Positions 34,999 to 43,828 of a stretch of DNA of 53,845 nt are shown in pieces. This DNA is from Bacillota bacterium. Lineage in GTDB: Bacteria; Bacillota; Clostridia; Lachnospirales; Lachnospiraceae. The notes beneath the pieces are model-generated. The model made no database searches. It was not told the DNA's origin and saw only the letters and a list, made by a program, of their open reading frames with translations. How positions within the stretch are numbered: the first letter of the stretch is position 1; each line of letters begins with the position of its first letter. Where the stretch lies: the NCBI GenBank assembly GCA_023402845.1, contig JAEYFP010000014.1, positions 1-53,845 of the forward strand. Direction: 5' to 3'. The position numbers and the translations under genes were made by a program.

Positions 34999-36531
34999 TT
35001 AATGATTTAATCGATATAACTCTCTCAGTTTGGGATACAGCTCTTTGTATACCATAAATCTTTTATCATAGATTGCATCCGCTTCATGCCCGCCTATAAA
35101 CTTCTTATATACTTTTTTCTCAACACGTTCGGAAGCCTCATATACATCTTTAAAGCAGCCCGCGCCTATGCCCGCAAGCAGCGCCGCACCAACCGGTGCC
35201 ATATCCTTCATATCCAGTGATATAATCGTTTTACCGGTAATATCGGCTTTTATTTGTGTCCAAACATCGCTTTGGGCCCCGCCTCCAATCGCTTTCAATT
35301 CCCGAATCGGTCTTTCCGTCACAGCCTCTGCCATCTCTGACAGTTGCCTAAGACCATATGCAGTTCCTTCTAATACCGCTCTGATAAGGTCTGCACGCTT
35401 ACTATCCAGAGAAACGCCGAAAAATACTCCTCTGGCATATGAATCCCAAATGGGGCTCCTCTCACCCGACATATAAGGAAGAAATACGATTCCGTTTGCT
35501 CCGGGAGCAGATTGCAGATCGGCCAGCTCTGTCATCATGTCATATGCATTTTCCATTGATGATGCAGATGCCAGTTTCAAATCCGGGCATAGTTCATCTC
35601 TGAGCCAGCGCAGCGAGGCGCCCGTATGAGACAGCGCCCCCTGATAGATCCATGCATGATCCACCACATGGCATCGATTAATGAATGCCTTGTCGAACTT
35701 GGGCTCTGTCACGCATACCGTCAGTACATCTGTCGTGCCGACAGACTCACACACATCGCCATTTCTCACTACGCCGGTCGCCAAGGAAGCACAGGCTGTG
35801 TCCCCGCCTCCGATCGCAACAGGCGTTCCGGCCGGTATTCCTATATCAATTACATCACGCGCATTCAGATCTCCGACAATTTCATAAGATTTCATCAGTG
35901 GCGGCAACTTCTCGACAGGAATTCCAAACTTCTCACACAGCTCCTCCGACCATTGATATCCTCCTCCTGTTTCAAAAAGGCTCGTATACGACGCATTGGA
36001 ATAATCGATTGCAAAATTTCCTGTCAAACGCACACCCATTAACGTATTAACATGTCCAAAGCAGTGGGTGGATGCATATACCTCCGGCAAATGATTTTTC
36101 ACCCACAGCATCGAGGTTCCCGACATCGCTCCTGCCATTATGCGATTGCCTGTAATATGAAACAGGCAATCTTCGCCAACTCTCTCTTTTATCAGCTCAG
36201 CCTCTTCCACACTTCTCTGATCCGAATAAATAATAGGGTTTACAAGAACCCTTCCTTCCTTATCAAACGCAGCCAGTCCCGGACACAGGCAAGAAATTCC
36301 AATCCCCCTGACAAGCGACAGCTCAAGCCTTTGTTCTTCTTTCAGCCGCTTCACACACCTTACAAATGCACTCCACATATCTTCGGTATCTATTTGCCTG
36401 TGTCCCGGCTGTTCCTGAATCAAGCGGTAGCCCTCCGCATTCACCCCAAGCACTTTCCCATTTTCATCAATGATTGCTGTCTTGACACTGGATGTCCCCA
36501 CATCAATCCCCAAAAAATATTGATTGTTCAT
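34999..36531 (-). CDS. FGGY-family carbohydrate kinase
   Basis: 510 residues, the usual length. The first ATPase-fold domain opens with FLGIDVGTSSVKTA at 6-19. The second has the phosphate loop SVGTTDVLT near 264, the catalytic Asp in GGGDTACASLATG near 245, and GGGAQSDVWTQIKADITG near 415. The gluconate/xylulose kinase branch is the best match; ribulose- or erythritol-type substrates are not excluded. It sits 13 bp behind the permease, so it should phosphorylate the imported sugar or its first product. AAGGTG lies before the ATG. Confidence 0.93.
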   Translation of the reverse strand: MNNQYFLGIDVGTSSVKTAIIDENGKVLGVNAEGYRLIQEQPGHRQIDTEDMWSAFVRCVKRLKEEQRLELSLVRGIGISCLCPGLAAFDKEGRVLVNPIIYSDQRSVEEAELIKERVGEDCLFHITGNRIMAGAMSGTSMLWVKNHLPEVYASTHCFGHVNTLMGVRLTGNFAIDYSNASYTSLFETGGGYQWSEELCEKFGIPVEKLPPLMKSYEIVGDLNARDVIDIGIPAGTPVAIGGGDTACASLATGVVRNGDVCESVGTTDVLTVCVTEPKFDKAFINRCHVVDHAWIYQGALSHTGASLRWLRDELCPDLKLASASSMENAYDMMTELADLQSAPGANGIVFLPYMSGERSPIWDSYARGVFFGVSLDSKRADLIRAVLEGTAYGLRQLSEMAEAVTERPIRELKAIGGGAQSDVWTQIKADITGKTIISLDMKDMAPVGAALLAGIGAGCFKDVYEASERVEKKVYKKFIGGHEADAIYDKRFMVYKELYPKLRELYRLNH

Positions 36532-36544
36532 TTACACACCTTTT

Positions 36545-37528
36545 TTATTTTTTCTTGAAAAACTTATGCGCCATATGGATTACAAACATCTGTATATTCT
36601 CTATATATGTTGCGAGCAGGATAATCGCGCCGATTGCAATATATTGATAATAAGTATCCATTCCGATTACAATCAGACCGATCTTTAACGCCGACAGTGT
36701 AAACGCACCGAGCACAGTACCCGCCATGCTTCCCTTTCCTCCGGCCAGACTGGTCCCGCCAATGGCCGCAGCTGCAATCGCCATTGTTTCATAGCCTTGA
36801 CCAGCCGCCGGTTCTCCGGTGCCAAGCCTCGCCATCGTCACCATTCCGGCTATGGCGGCTCCTATTCCGCATAGTACATAGGCAATCACTTTGTACCTGT
36901 CAATATTGATACCTGATAGTTTCGTCGCTTCTTCATTAGAGCCAATTGCATAAATATAAATTCCCGTTCTTTTACGTCTTAATATGATACCGAAAATAGC
37001 AGCAAGCAAAAACATATAGATCATACTCATTCTTACTCCGCGAATCACTTCAAATTGAAAAAAATTTCTAAAGCTGCCGCTCACATTCAGCACCGGCTGC
37101 CCTCCGCTAATAACATACGCCACACCACGCAGTGCCTCCATCATACCCAGTGTTGCAATAAATGGCTGCAGCTTCATCTTTGTAACCAAAAGGCCGTTCA
37201 GGACCCCGATAAAAGCTCCTACAAGCAGACCGACAAGCAATGTAATCAGCACATTCACGCCATGCGAAGACAGCTCTGCGCAGGTAACAAGCACTACGGC
37301 CATTGCAGATCCAACAGAAAGATCGATCCCTGCTGTAATAATTACAATTGTAATGCCCATAGCCAAAAAAGCATTTACGGTACCCTGCTGAATAATATCA
37401 ATCAGATTATCATACTTAAAATACCGCGGACTCATCAGCGTAAACACAATGATTACTATAATCAGCGCAATTGCGGTAGTCACCTCACGCTTATTTCGCT
37501 TGAAAAAATTTAAAAAAATCTGATTCAT
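36545..37528 (-). CDS. CUT2 sugar ABC permease
   Basis: 327 residues, RbsC family, about ten hydrophobic segments. Landmarks: GITIVIITAGIDLSVGSAMAV near 58 and AAAAIGGTSLAGGKGSMAGTVLG near 250 (the ATPase-contact region). Its start overlaps the ATPase stop as ATGA (37525-37528), so translation is coupled. This importer has a single permease gene and should be a homodimer, unlike locus 1 with two. Confidence 0.95.
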   Translation of the reverse strand: MNQIFLNFFKRNKREVTTAIALIIVIIVFTLMSPRYFKYDNLIDIIQQGTVNAFLAMGITIVIITAGIDLSVGSAMAVVLVTCAELSSHGVNVLITLLVGLLVGAFIGVLNGLLVTKMKLQPFIATLGMMEALRGVAYVISGGQPVLNVSGSFRNFFQFEVIRGVRMSMIYMFLLAAIFGIILRRKRTGIYIYAIGSNEEATKLSGINIDRYKVIAYVLCGIGAAIAGMVTMARLGTGEPAAGQGYETMAIAAAAIGGTSLAGGKGSMAGTVLGAFTLSALKIGLIVIGMDTYYQYIAIGAIILLATYIENIQMFVIHMAHKFFKKK

Positions 37529-39024
37529 CCCTTTACCTCCATTGAACAGAACAGAATTTTTTCTTCCGTGAGTACGTCTTCTTTCATGAGTTCACCCGAA
37601 ATGCTGCCCTCTCTCATTACGATTACACGATCACTCATGCCGATAATCTCCGTCAGCTCGGAAGATACCATAATTATTGTTTTACCCTTCGCAACAAACT
37701 CTTCCATCAATTTATAAATCTCAGCTTTTGCTCCTACATCAACCCCTTTTGTCGGTTCATCAAATATAAGCAGATCTGCATGAGTAGCCAACCATTTTGC
37801 AACGATCACCTTTTGCTGATTTCCTCCGGAAAGATCTTTTGTCAGATGCGAAGGATTCATAATATTTAAATGAACTTCTTTTCCGAGTTTTATAAAATTA
37901 CTTTTAATTCCTTTTTCATCTACCAGCCCTGATTTAATGAACTTATCGAGAACGGTCATATTTGTATTCCAGCAGTTATCCATAGACGGAATAAAGCCTT
38001 CCTTTTTACGATTCTCCGATATCAAACCAATATTATGCTTTAATGCATCCTCCGGCTGTCGAATTTTAATCTTCGCCCCATTCATATAGACACTTCCGCC
38101 GTAAAGCGGATCTGCGCCAAATATTGCGCGCATTACTTCCGTTCTTCTGGCTCCGACCAGTCCGGAAAATCCCAAAATCTCACCTTGATACACATGAAAG
38201 CTAATATCTTTAAAAGTTTTTCCGCATAAATGATCTGCTTGAAAGACAATTTTATTTTTATTTACTCTGGACGGCTGATGGCGTACCGCATAATCCGAAA
38301 CATCACGTCCGACCATAAGTCTGATCAGCTCCGCTTTATTTGTATCCGGAATATTTTTCGTCGTAATCAGTGTTCCGTCCCTAAGAATGGTAACTCTGTC
38401 CGCAATCTCAAATATTTCGTCTAATTTATGACTGATAAAAATAATGGTAATTCCCTTTGCCTTCAAGTCTTTTACTATCTTAAACAGTCTGTTAATTTCT
38501 GTTGTGGAAAGCGCCGACGTCGGTTCATCCAATGAAATAATATCAGCATTATGGTAAAGGGACTTTGCAATTGCCATCATCTGCAAATCACCGACACCCA
38601 AACCGGCAACCGGATCCTTACTTCGTATAGGGCTTCCAAGTTCCTCCAAAATACAATCTACTTTTTCATAAATATTTTTATAGTCCAGCAAACCTCTTTT
38701 TGATATTTCGAAACCCAATGCGATATTTTGTCCAACAGTTAAGTTCTCCACGATTTGCACTTCCTGATGGACCTTAATTACTCCTTTCTTAATTGCCTCA
38801 AAAGGTGATTCAAAATTAGCGGGCTCATTATTTATATAAACAGTCCCGGACGTCGCCCGGAAAACGCCGTGCAAAATATTTAACAGTGTAGATTTTCCAG
38901 CGCCGTTCTCTCCAAGCAATGCAATTACTTCTCCCTTCATAACCGAAAATGAAACATCCTTTAATGCAACAACACCCGGAAACTCTTTCTGAACATGCGC
39001 AAAACGAATAATTTCTTCTGTCAA
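37525..39024 (-). CDS. CUT2 sugar ABC importer ATPase (double ABC cassette)
   Basis: 499 residues, RbsA type. The first half has Walker A GENGAGKST near 38, signature-like GVGDLQMMAIAKSL and Walker B IISLDEPTSALS near 160. The second half has SGLVGARRTE, LSGGNQQKVIVAKW near 395 and Walker B LLIFDEPTKGVDVGAK near 415. The start codon is TTG with AAAGGGG eight bases upstream and no better ATG nearby. A hairpin region at 39063-39116 separates it from the binding-protein gene. Confidence 0.94.
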   Translation of the reverse strand: MTEEIIRFAHVQKEFPGVVALKDVSFSVMKGEVIALLGENGAGKSTLLNILHGVFRATSGTVYINNEPANFESPFEAIKKGVIKVHQEVQIVENLTVGQNIALGFEISKRGLLDYKNIYEKVDCILEELGSPIRSKDPVAGLGVGDLQMMAIAKSLYHNADIISLDEPTSALSTTEINRLFKIVKDLKAKGITIIFISHKLDEIFEIADRVTILRDGTLITTKNIPDTNKAELIRLMVGRDVSDYAVRHQPSRVNKNKIVFQADHLCGKTFKDISFHVYQGEILGFSGLVGARRTEVMRAIFGADPLYGGSVYMNGAKIKIRQPEDALKHNIGLISENRKKEGFIPSMDNCWNTNMTVLDKFIKSGLVDEKGIKSNFIKLGKEVHLNIMNPSHLTKDLSGGNQQKVIVAKWLATHADLLIFDEPTKGVDVGAKAEIYKLMEEFVAKGKTIIMVSSELTEIIGMSDRVIVMREGSISGELMKEDVLTEEKILFCSMEVKG

Positions 39025-39062
39025 GTAAGATACCCCTTTCGTTATGATAATTGATGGCGCAG

Positions 39063-39116
39063 TGTGATTTCAATCACATCAGCTGCTGCAGTTCAGCCCT
39101 TCGACTGAGCTGCAGC
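39063..39116 (-). other. Two inverted repeats between binding-protein and ATPase genes
   Basis: TGTGATT (39063-39069) and AATCACA (39072-39078) form a 7-bp palindrome with a 2-nt centre. Next, GCTGCAGTTCAG pairs with CTGAGCTGCAGC (39085-39116) in a 12-bp stem with one wobble and an 8-nt loop. Neither has a U-tract on the minus strand, so I read them as mRNA-stabilising or processing structures that keep the binding protein more abundant. The first also matches TGTGA-N6-TCACA, but a CRP role here is unlikely. Confidence 0.5.
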
Positions 39117-39156
39117 CATTCACCACATCATTCGTCCTAATAAGTACATAAATCGA

Positions 39157-40350
39157 TTATTGGAATGTCGGATCCGTCCAGTTAATCAGCTCCGCTTCTT
39201 CCTTAGCCACATTAGAGGAGTCAATCACCATAGCCGGTGTCCAAATAACCTTCGGTGTTTCTTGTCCAAGCATAATACGCATCGTCACTTCTGTAGCCAT
39301 CATTCCTTCATAATACGGGAACATACTGACCGTTGCCGACAGCTCATTGGCTTCAATCGACTGATAAGCCTCATCAGTTCCATCCATTCCAATCACATAA
39401 ATATCCTCATTAAGAACCTTTCCGGCTTCCTTTACCGCCTCAACAGCCCCCAAAGCCATTACATCATTATTGCAGAATACAATTTTCAAATCATCATAAG
39501 TTTTTAAAAATGTAGCGCACACATCCTTAGCGGTATTACGGTCCCAATCTGCATTCTGAGAATCTACAACACTAATTTGGGAACCAAGCGCTTCTAATTC
39601 ATCTTTAAAACCATTTGTACGATTTTTTACAACATCCGTGCCGGCCAAACCCATGATAATTGCACAGGTACCTTCTCCAACAGTTTCATCAGCCCAATCC
39701 GCAGCAACCTTTCCTTCGTCGTAAGAATTCGGTCCGATAAACATATCCGCGCCGTTGAATTCATTATTTACGGAAATACAAGGAATATTATCTGTATGAG
39801 CAGTCTCAACACCCTCTGTACAATTGGATGTTGAAATAGGAGAGATCATAATTGCATTCACACCCAATCGTATCTGCTCTTTCATAACAGACAACTGTCC
39901 TTCGGTATCAGCCTCATTCAAAGCAGACTTCACGTCTATTTTTGTACTAACCCCATTTTCCGCACACAAATCCGTCATTGCCTGATAACCCTTTGCAAGA
40001 GACTGCCAGTATACATTATCATTGGTGCGAATATTCCCAGCTAAAAAGATCTCTTCACCGCTGCTCGCCGGTATATCCCCCAGATTTTCACGCATTTCCT
40101 CAAAGGTCCAGGTTTCCTCTATTGCCAGTGGATCGAATGCCTGATTCGCATCCCCCCATCCTTCCGAGAACATCGAAACCGTCCCTTGAGCCGAATTATC
40201 ATCCGGATCAGTTTCTTCCCCGCTTGGTACTGCTGTCGCTTCCTTCTGTGTTTCCGCTGTCTTTTCGCTTTCCGTTACCGCTGCAGACCCGCATGCCGAC
40301 AAAGTGAACACCATAGCCGTCGACAAAAACATTAAAATACCTCTTTTCAT
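39157..40350 (-). CDS. Sugar-binding lipoprotein of the second CUT2 importer
   Basis: 397 residues. The lipobox LSAC puts the lipidated Cys at 20, followed by an acidic, Thr/Glu-rich linker to about 65 and a type 1 periplasmic-binding fold. The pattern AIMISPISTSN near 170, MGLAGTDVVKNRTNGF near 235, VFCNNDVMALGAVEA near 297 and VIGMDGTDEAYQSI near 327 is that of ribose/rhamnose/AI-2-type binders. It is 54 bp downstream of the lactonase-like gene and 132 bp upstream of the ATPase gene. Confidence 0.94.
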   Translation of the reverse strand: MKRGILMFLSTAMVFTLSACGSAAVTESEKTAETQKEATAVPSGEETDPDDNSAQGTVSMFSEGWGDANQAFDPLAIEETWTFEEMRENLGDIPASSGEEIFLAGNIRTNDNVYWQSLAKGYQAMTDLCAENGVSTKIDVKSALNEADTEGQLSVMKEQIRLGVNAIMISPISTSNCTEGVETAHTDNIPCISVNNEFNGADMFIGPNSYDEGKVAADWADETVGEGTCAIIMGLAGTDVVKNRTNGFKDELEALGSQISVVDSQNADWDRNTAKDVCATFLKTYDDLKIVFCNNDVMALGAVEAVKEAGKVLNEDIYVIGMDGTDEAYQSIEANELSATVSMFPYYEGMMATEVTMRIMLGQETPKVIWTPAMVIDSSNVAKEEAELINWTDPTFQ

Positions 40351-40404
40351 AAAATACCTTCCCTTCTTATCCTTGTTTTATTATTTATAAATATTGAAGC
40401 CTTT

Positions 40405-41370
40405 CTAATATTTAGAAAGTGCAGTCGCCGGATTTACTCTTGTAATCATCTCCACCTCCTTATCGGTAAATCCGGAGCCTTTCAGAATCGGAATAAATTG
40501 TGTGAGAATGAAATCTATTCCGACACTTCCTCCATAGCTTTTCAATCGATCCGTCGTCGGATCCGTAGAGATCAGGAGTTGTCCCAAAAACCCCTTATCA
40601 ATCATGTGACGTAAAAGCAGCACCTCCGAAGAAATATTATGGAATTCAAATAATGTAATTGTATCGTATTCCATAAAAACTCCGCTGCGGGCTATTTGCT
40701 CATGGATCAGATAATCATCAGCCTGACGATCCACATGACAAATAAGAATCTTTTTCTCCGGTACTCCTAATTTTCCCGCCAGCAAATCAATTGCCCGGAT
40801 TGCATCCTTTCCGTACTCCGTATGTATCATAATAGAAGTTCCTGTAAGTTTGGCAGCCCTGCCGGCAGCAATCAGATGCTTTTTCGTCATTTCATTATTT
40901 AATCCATCTTCCATCATCATGGCCTTAATAAGACCGGCCCTGCACTTTGTTTGATAGCGCGGCCAAAAATAGGTCCCATCCTGATACATTCCATTTATAA
41001 TCTCATCCGAAAATAAGTTTGATAATTTGTCCTCGGACTCAGTCCATATCCAATGATTTTTGGGATAAAATTTAGGCAGGTGGTATCCCGTCGTCGCAAT
41101 AATATTAATTCCACTCACTAATGAGGCATCCAGCAACGCTAAGGCATCCCTTCCTGTCGCAATTGGATTTGCATCTACTACTGTATTTCCGCCGGCCTTT
41201 CCATAAGACTTCAGTTCCTCAATTGACGCAGCCAAATTATTGATACAGATTTCCTTACACCTTAACTGGTCTATTGTTCCGGCAATATAAATATGTTCAT
41301 GAGGTTGTGTATGTCCAAGCTTCGATTCGTCTATCGTTCCCGAAACAGTTTCAAAAGAATATACACTCAT
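40405..41370 (-). CDS. Phosphotriesterase-family metal hydrolase, candidate sugar lactonase
   Basis: 321 residues of the amidohydrolase superfamily, phosphotriesterase branch. All metal ligands are visible: His24 and His26 (PHEH), the bridging Lys149 (AGLIKA), His183 (MIHTEYG), His212 (CHVDR) and Asp270 (STDPTTD). Some members of this branch open sugar-acid lactones, including phosphorylated pentonolactones, rather than organophosphates. Next to a sugar dehydrogenase and a kinase, a lactonase role is the most likely. No signal peptide, so it is cytoplasmic. GGAGGG precedes the ATG. Confidence 0.88.
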   Translation of the reverse strand: MSVYSFETVSGTIDESKLGHTQPHEHIYIAGTIDQLRCKEICINNLAASIEELKSYGKAGGNTVVDANPIATGRDALALLDASLVSGINIIATTGYHLPKFYPKNHWIWTESEDKLSNLFSDEIINGMYQDGTYFWPRYQTKCRAGLIKAMMMEDGLNNEMTKKHLIAAGRAAKLTGTSIMIHTEYGKDAIRAIDLLAGKLGVPEKKILICHVDRQADDYLIHEQIARSGVFMEYDTITLFEFHNISSEVLLLRHMIDKGFLGQLLISTDPTTDRLKSYGGSVGIDFILTQFIPILKGSGFTDKEVEMITRVNPATALSKY

Positions 41371-41407
41371 TCAAATCCCTCCTTAACAATCAGCAACTAT
41401 GCTTTTC

Positions 41408-42250
41408 CTAAAATTCGCTGTAGTTCTTATCATGCTCAAGCTGTGCCATAAGCTCCTTTGCCTGCTTTACACTGTAACCCTCATGAATCATATATCTCAA
41501 GGCAATGACAAGCGCCGTTACTTCTTCATAATCCCAAACAAATCTTCCCATCGTAACACCCCCGACTCCGCAATCCATTGCATCTCTTGTCATATTCAGA
41601 TAATCATCAAGCGTTTTACATGCATCTCCGCCTTGAATAACCACACGAAACGTTGACGGTACACAGGCAATTACTTTTGCCATGGAGTCCGGATCTCCCG
41701 TATAGGTAGTCTTGACAATGTCCATACCCAATTCGCAGGCGCTCCTGCAGCAATAAGCAATATTTTCCCATGAAGTCCTATCTTTCTTTTCAACACTCTC
41801 TCCCTTAGGATATACATGTCCGATCAGCGGCATTCCCTTGGACAAACACTCCTCGGAAAACCTTCCGATTGCCTCAAATTGTTCTCCTTGAAAATCACCG
41901 AGCGTCATAGCACCCATCGAAACGGCATCAGCACCCATTCTGACAGCCTCGTCAATACTTCCAAAAATGGTATCTCTAGTCGGCGCAACCGGTGAATAAT
42001 TGGAAACCTTCATTAAAATAGAGGTTTCCCCGGCATGCTGCCACATACAATGCTCTGCAATTCCTTTTGTCATTGTCATTGCATCCGGTTTTCCAACTAT
42101 AATTTTATCAATTGTACTTTGTATTGCATGCAGCCCGGTCATTGGTGCAATTCCTCTTGATATTGCATGATCCACCGTAATCGCCATCATTTTGTTGCTC
42201 TTTTGATTTACCAGCCTGCTCATACGCACAGCTTTTCCTAACATTGCCAT
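41408..42250 (-). CDS. Class I aldolase of the DeoC/LacD/FbaB superfamily
   Basis: 280 residues, TIM barrel. The Schiff-base lysine is Lys180 in MDIVKTTYTGD, with VDHA at 26-29 and the phosphate-binding GGVTMGRFVW near 230. The superfamily includes class I fructose-bisphosphate aldolase, LsrF and archaeal sugar aldolases, so the exact donor and acceptor are open. The likely job is retro-aldol cleavage of a phosphorylated keto-acid or ketose. It lies between the zinc dehydrogenase and the lactonase candidate. GGAG precedes the ATG; a second ATG at codon 3 is possible. Confidence 0.85.
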   Translation of the reverse strand: MAMLGKAVRMSRLVNQKSNKMMAITVDHAISRGIAPMTGLHAIQSTIDKIIVGKPDAMTMTKGIAEHCMWQHAGETSILMKVSNYSPVAPTRDTIFGSIDEAVRMGADAVSMGAMTLGDFQGEQFEAIGRFSEECLSKGMPLIGHVYPKGESVEKKDRTSWENIAYCCRSACELGMDIVKTTYTGDPDSMAKVIACVPSTFRVVIQGGDACKTLDDYLNMTRDAMDCGVGGVTMGRFVWDYEEVTALVIALRYMIHEGYSVKQAKELMAQLEHDKNYSEF

Positions 42251-42298
42251 AATACTAATCTCCTTTTTCTTTTTGTGAATATTTTAATTAAGTATATA

Positions 42299-42319
42299 TA
42301 AAACAGCTTTGCCGTTTTA
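42299..42319 (-). other. Small hairpin between dehydrogenase and aldolase genes
   Basis: Nine-bp stem TAAAACGGC / GCTGTTTTA with one wobble and a 3-nt loop, followed on the minus strand by TATATATACTT. It could attenuate downstream transcription or protect the 3' end of the dehydrogenase message. Confidence 0.35.
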
Positions 42320-42333
42320 TCTTTGAATGCTTG

Positions 42334-43377
42334 TCAAGGCTTTATCATGATCTTTAGCCCTGCTCCGCTTTTATTCATATGATAGGCTTCCGCAAAATCA
42401 TCCAGACGATAAGTATGTGTAGCGATCTCGTCTAAACTTATTTTTTCTGTCTTAACCATTTCCGCAGCCGCCAGGTAGTCACTTCGCTTATATGCTGTAG
42501 AACCGCACACCTTAATTTCGTTATAATGAATTGTGTTCGCCTTGATCTCACATTCTCCTGTACCGGAAAATCCCGCAAACAAACAAACCGTACCTCCTTT
42601 TTTACAAAGCTCAATCGTAGAATCTACTATGGCCGGTACGCCTATCGCCAGAATAATCACATCCACGCCAAGACCATTCGTTTCCTTCATTAACAGCTCC
42701 TTCAGATTCTGTTTCGCAGGATCAATAATTACATCCGCACCCAGAATCTTTGCCTTGCTTCGTCTGAATTCATTCGGTTCACTCACAATCACCTTACTCG
42801 CACCCGCTATTTTAGAAAGCTGAATATGCATCAAGCCGATCGGGCCGGCCCCCACAACAAGCACCGTATCATTAAATCCTGTTCCTGCATTTTTTAGTCC
42901 CCTGATACAGCAGGATAGAGGCTCTATCAGTGCACCTGCCGTAAAAGATACATTTTCTGGTAATTTGACAACGTTTCCGGCCGCAATGCAGCTCTGAGGG
43001 ATTCGTACATACTCCGCAAAACCGCCATCATATTGATAGCCGATAGCAGTCCTGTTCATACATGCATTTTCCCTTCCGTTTAAGCAGCTACTGCATGAAC
43101 CGCAGGGAATTACATTCGCGATAGATACCTTCTCGCCTGCTGTGTATCCCTCCACCTCATTTCCAAGTTCATCAATTGTACCGCAAAACTCGTGCCCAAT
43201 CACCGACGGATATCTGACATCCTTTGTCTTTTTACCCTCCAGAATCCTAATATCAGTACCGCAAATAGCAGCTCTTTCCATTTTTAATAAAATTTCATCA
43301 GCTTTTATTTTTGGCTTGTCAATCATTTTAGGACCAAACCTATTAGGTCCTTCCAAAACTACTGCTTTCATTTTCAT
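42334..43377 (-). CDS. Zinc-dependent medium-chain sugar/polyol dehydrogenase
   Basis: 347 residues of the sorbitol/threonine dehydrogenase type. Catalytic zinc ligands are Cys39, His62 and Glu63 (GHEFCG). The structural zinc site CxxCxxCx7C is intact at Cys92, Cys95, Cys98 and Cys106. The NAD motif GAGPIGLMHIQL is near 176. It oxidises a secondary or anomeric hydroxyl with NAD(P)+; here probably the first or second step of the pathway. It is the first gene of the long unit, with the promoter and repeats at 43411-43473 directly upstream. GGAGAC lies before the ATG. Confidence 0.93.
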   Translation of the reverse strand: MKMKAVVLEGPNRFGPKMIDKPKIKADEILLKMERAAICGTDIRILEGKKTKDVRYPSVIGHEFCGTIDELGNEVEGYTAGEKVSIANVIPCGSCSSCLNGRENACMNRTAIGYQYDGGFAEYVRIPQSCIAAGNVVKLPENVSFTAGALIEPLSCCIRGLKNAGTGFNDTVLVVGAGPIGLMHIQLSKIAGASKVIVSEPNEFRRSKAKILGADVIIDPAKQNLKELLMKETNGLGVDVIILAIGVPAIVDSTIELCKKGGTVCLFAGFSGTGECEIKANTIHYNEIKVCGSTAYKRSDYLAAAEMVKTEKISLDEIATHTYRLDDFAEAYHMNKSGAGLKIMIKP

Positions 43378-43410
43378 TTCCTGTCTCCTTTTTTATTGCT
43401 TTATGAGAAC

Positions 43411-43473
43411 ACTATAATATATTTGTAATATTATTTCAATAGTTATTTTTATATTTGTATATTTATTTCAATA
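43411..43473 (-). promoter_or_regulatory. Promoter of the catabolic cluster with two tandem operator-like repeats
   Basis: Minus-strand TTGAAA (43434-43439), 17-bp spacer and TATAGT (43411-43416), about 34 bp before the dehydrogenase ATG. A 23-bp motif at 43419-43441 recurs at 43451-43473 with three mismatches; both share ATATTTGTA and TATTTCAATA. The spacing of 32 bp is about three helical turns. The first copy covers the -35 and spacer, so a bound regulator would block the promoter. Confidence 0.6.
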
Positions 43474-43594
43474 TTTTCTTTTTATTTGTTTATTTTTACC
43501 AATTGAACTCTTATATTTTCGATATATTTGTTTTATTTTAATAATACATTAATTTTTCACTTTGTATTTTTATTTCTTCAAAATATATTTTTAT

Positions 43595-43609
43595 TGAAAT
43601 ATTATTTCA
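43595..43609. promoter_or_regulatory. TGAAATA-T-TATTTCA palindrome
   Basis: A perfect 15-bp palindrome with a central T, sharing the TATTTCA half with the tandem repeats nearer the promoter. It resembles GAAA...TTTC sites of RpiR-family regulators, one of which is encoded in the cluster. The rest of the 450-bp gap (43378-43828) is AT-rich and shows no gene besides the promoter, this site and the terminator at 43745. Confidence 0.45.
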
Positions 43610-43744
43610 CTTCGTCAATTCTTTCTGTGACTTTCAAACTACTGTTGGAACTCCAAGTTTTCCAAACTCGCCCTTTGCTTCTTTGGGTATTTCTACCCTT
43701 CGGACCGGGTTTGGTTTATATCTTCCTTTTTTAACATGCGCAAC

Positions 43745-43777
43745 TTAAAAAAAGCTCCAAAATTGAGCTTTTTTTAA
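43745..43777 (-). terminator. Bidirectional terminator after the GH172 gene
   Basis: TTAAAAAAAGCTC (43745-43757) pairs perfectly with GAGCTTTTTTTAA (43765-43777) around a 7-nt loop, so both strands carry a U-tract. It lies 52 bp past the GH172 stop and ends the CUT1 unit. Confidence 0.85.
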
Positions 43778-43828
43778 GAAAATATTTAAATTCATTTGGC
43801 AAGTTTAAGAAGAAAAGGATAAAATTTT

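Noticed and set aside
34999..42250. The CUT2 importer, FGGY kinase and LsrF-like aldolase as an AI-2 (Lsr) quorum-signal locus
   Set aside because: There is only one permease, no LsrG- or LsrR-like gene, and the dehydrogenase, lactonase candidate and glycerate branch point to sugar catabolism.
43378..43828. A small gene in the 450-bp gap between the dehydrogenase and GH172 genes
   Set aside because: The only frame (43528-43734) is a low-complexity Phe/Leu-rich translation of T-rich DNA without a ribosome site.
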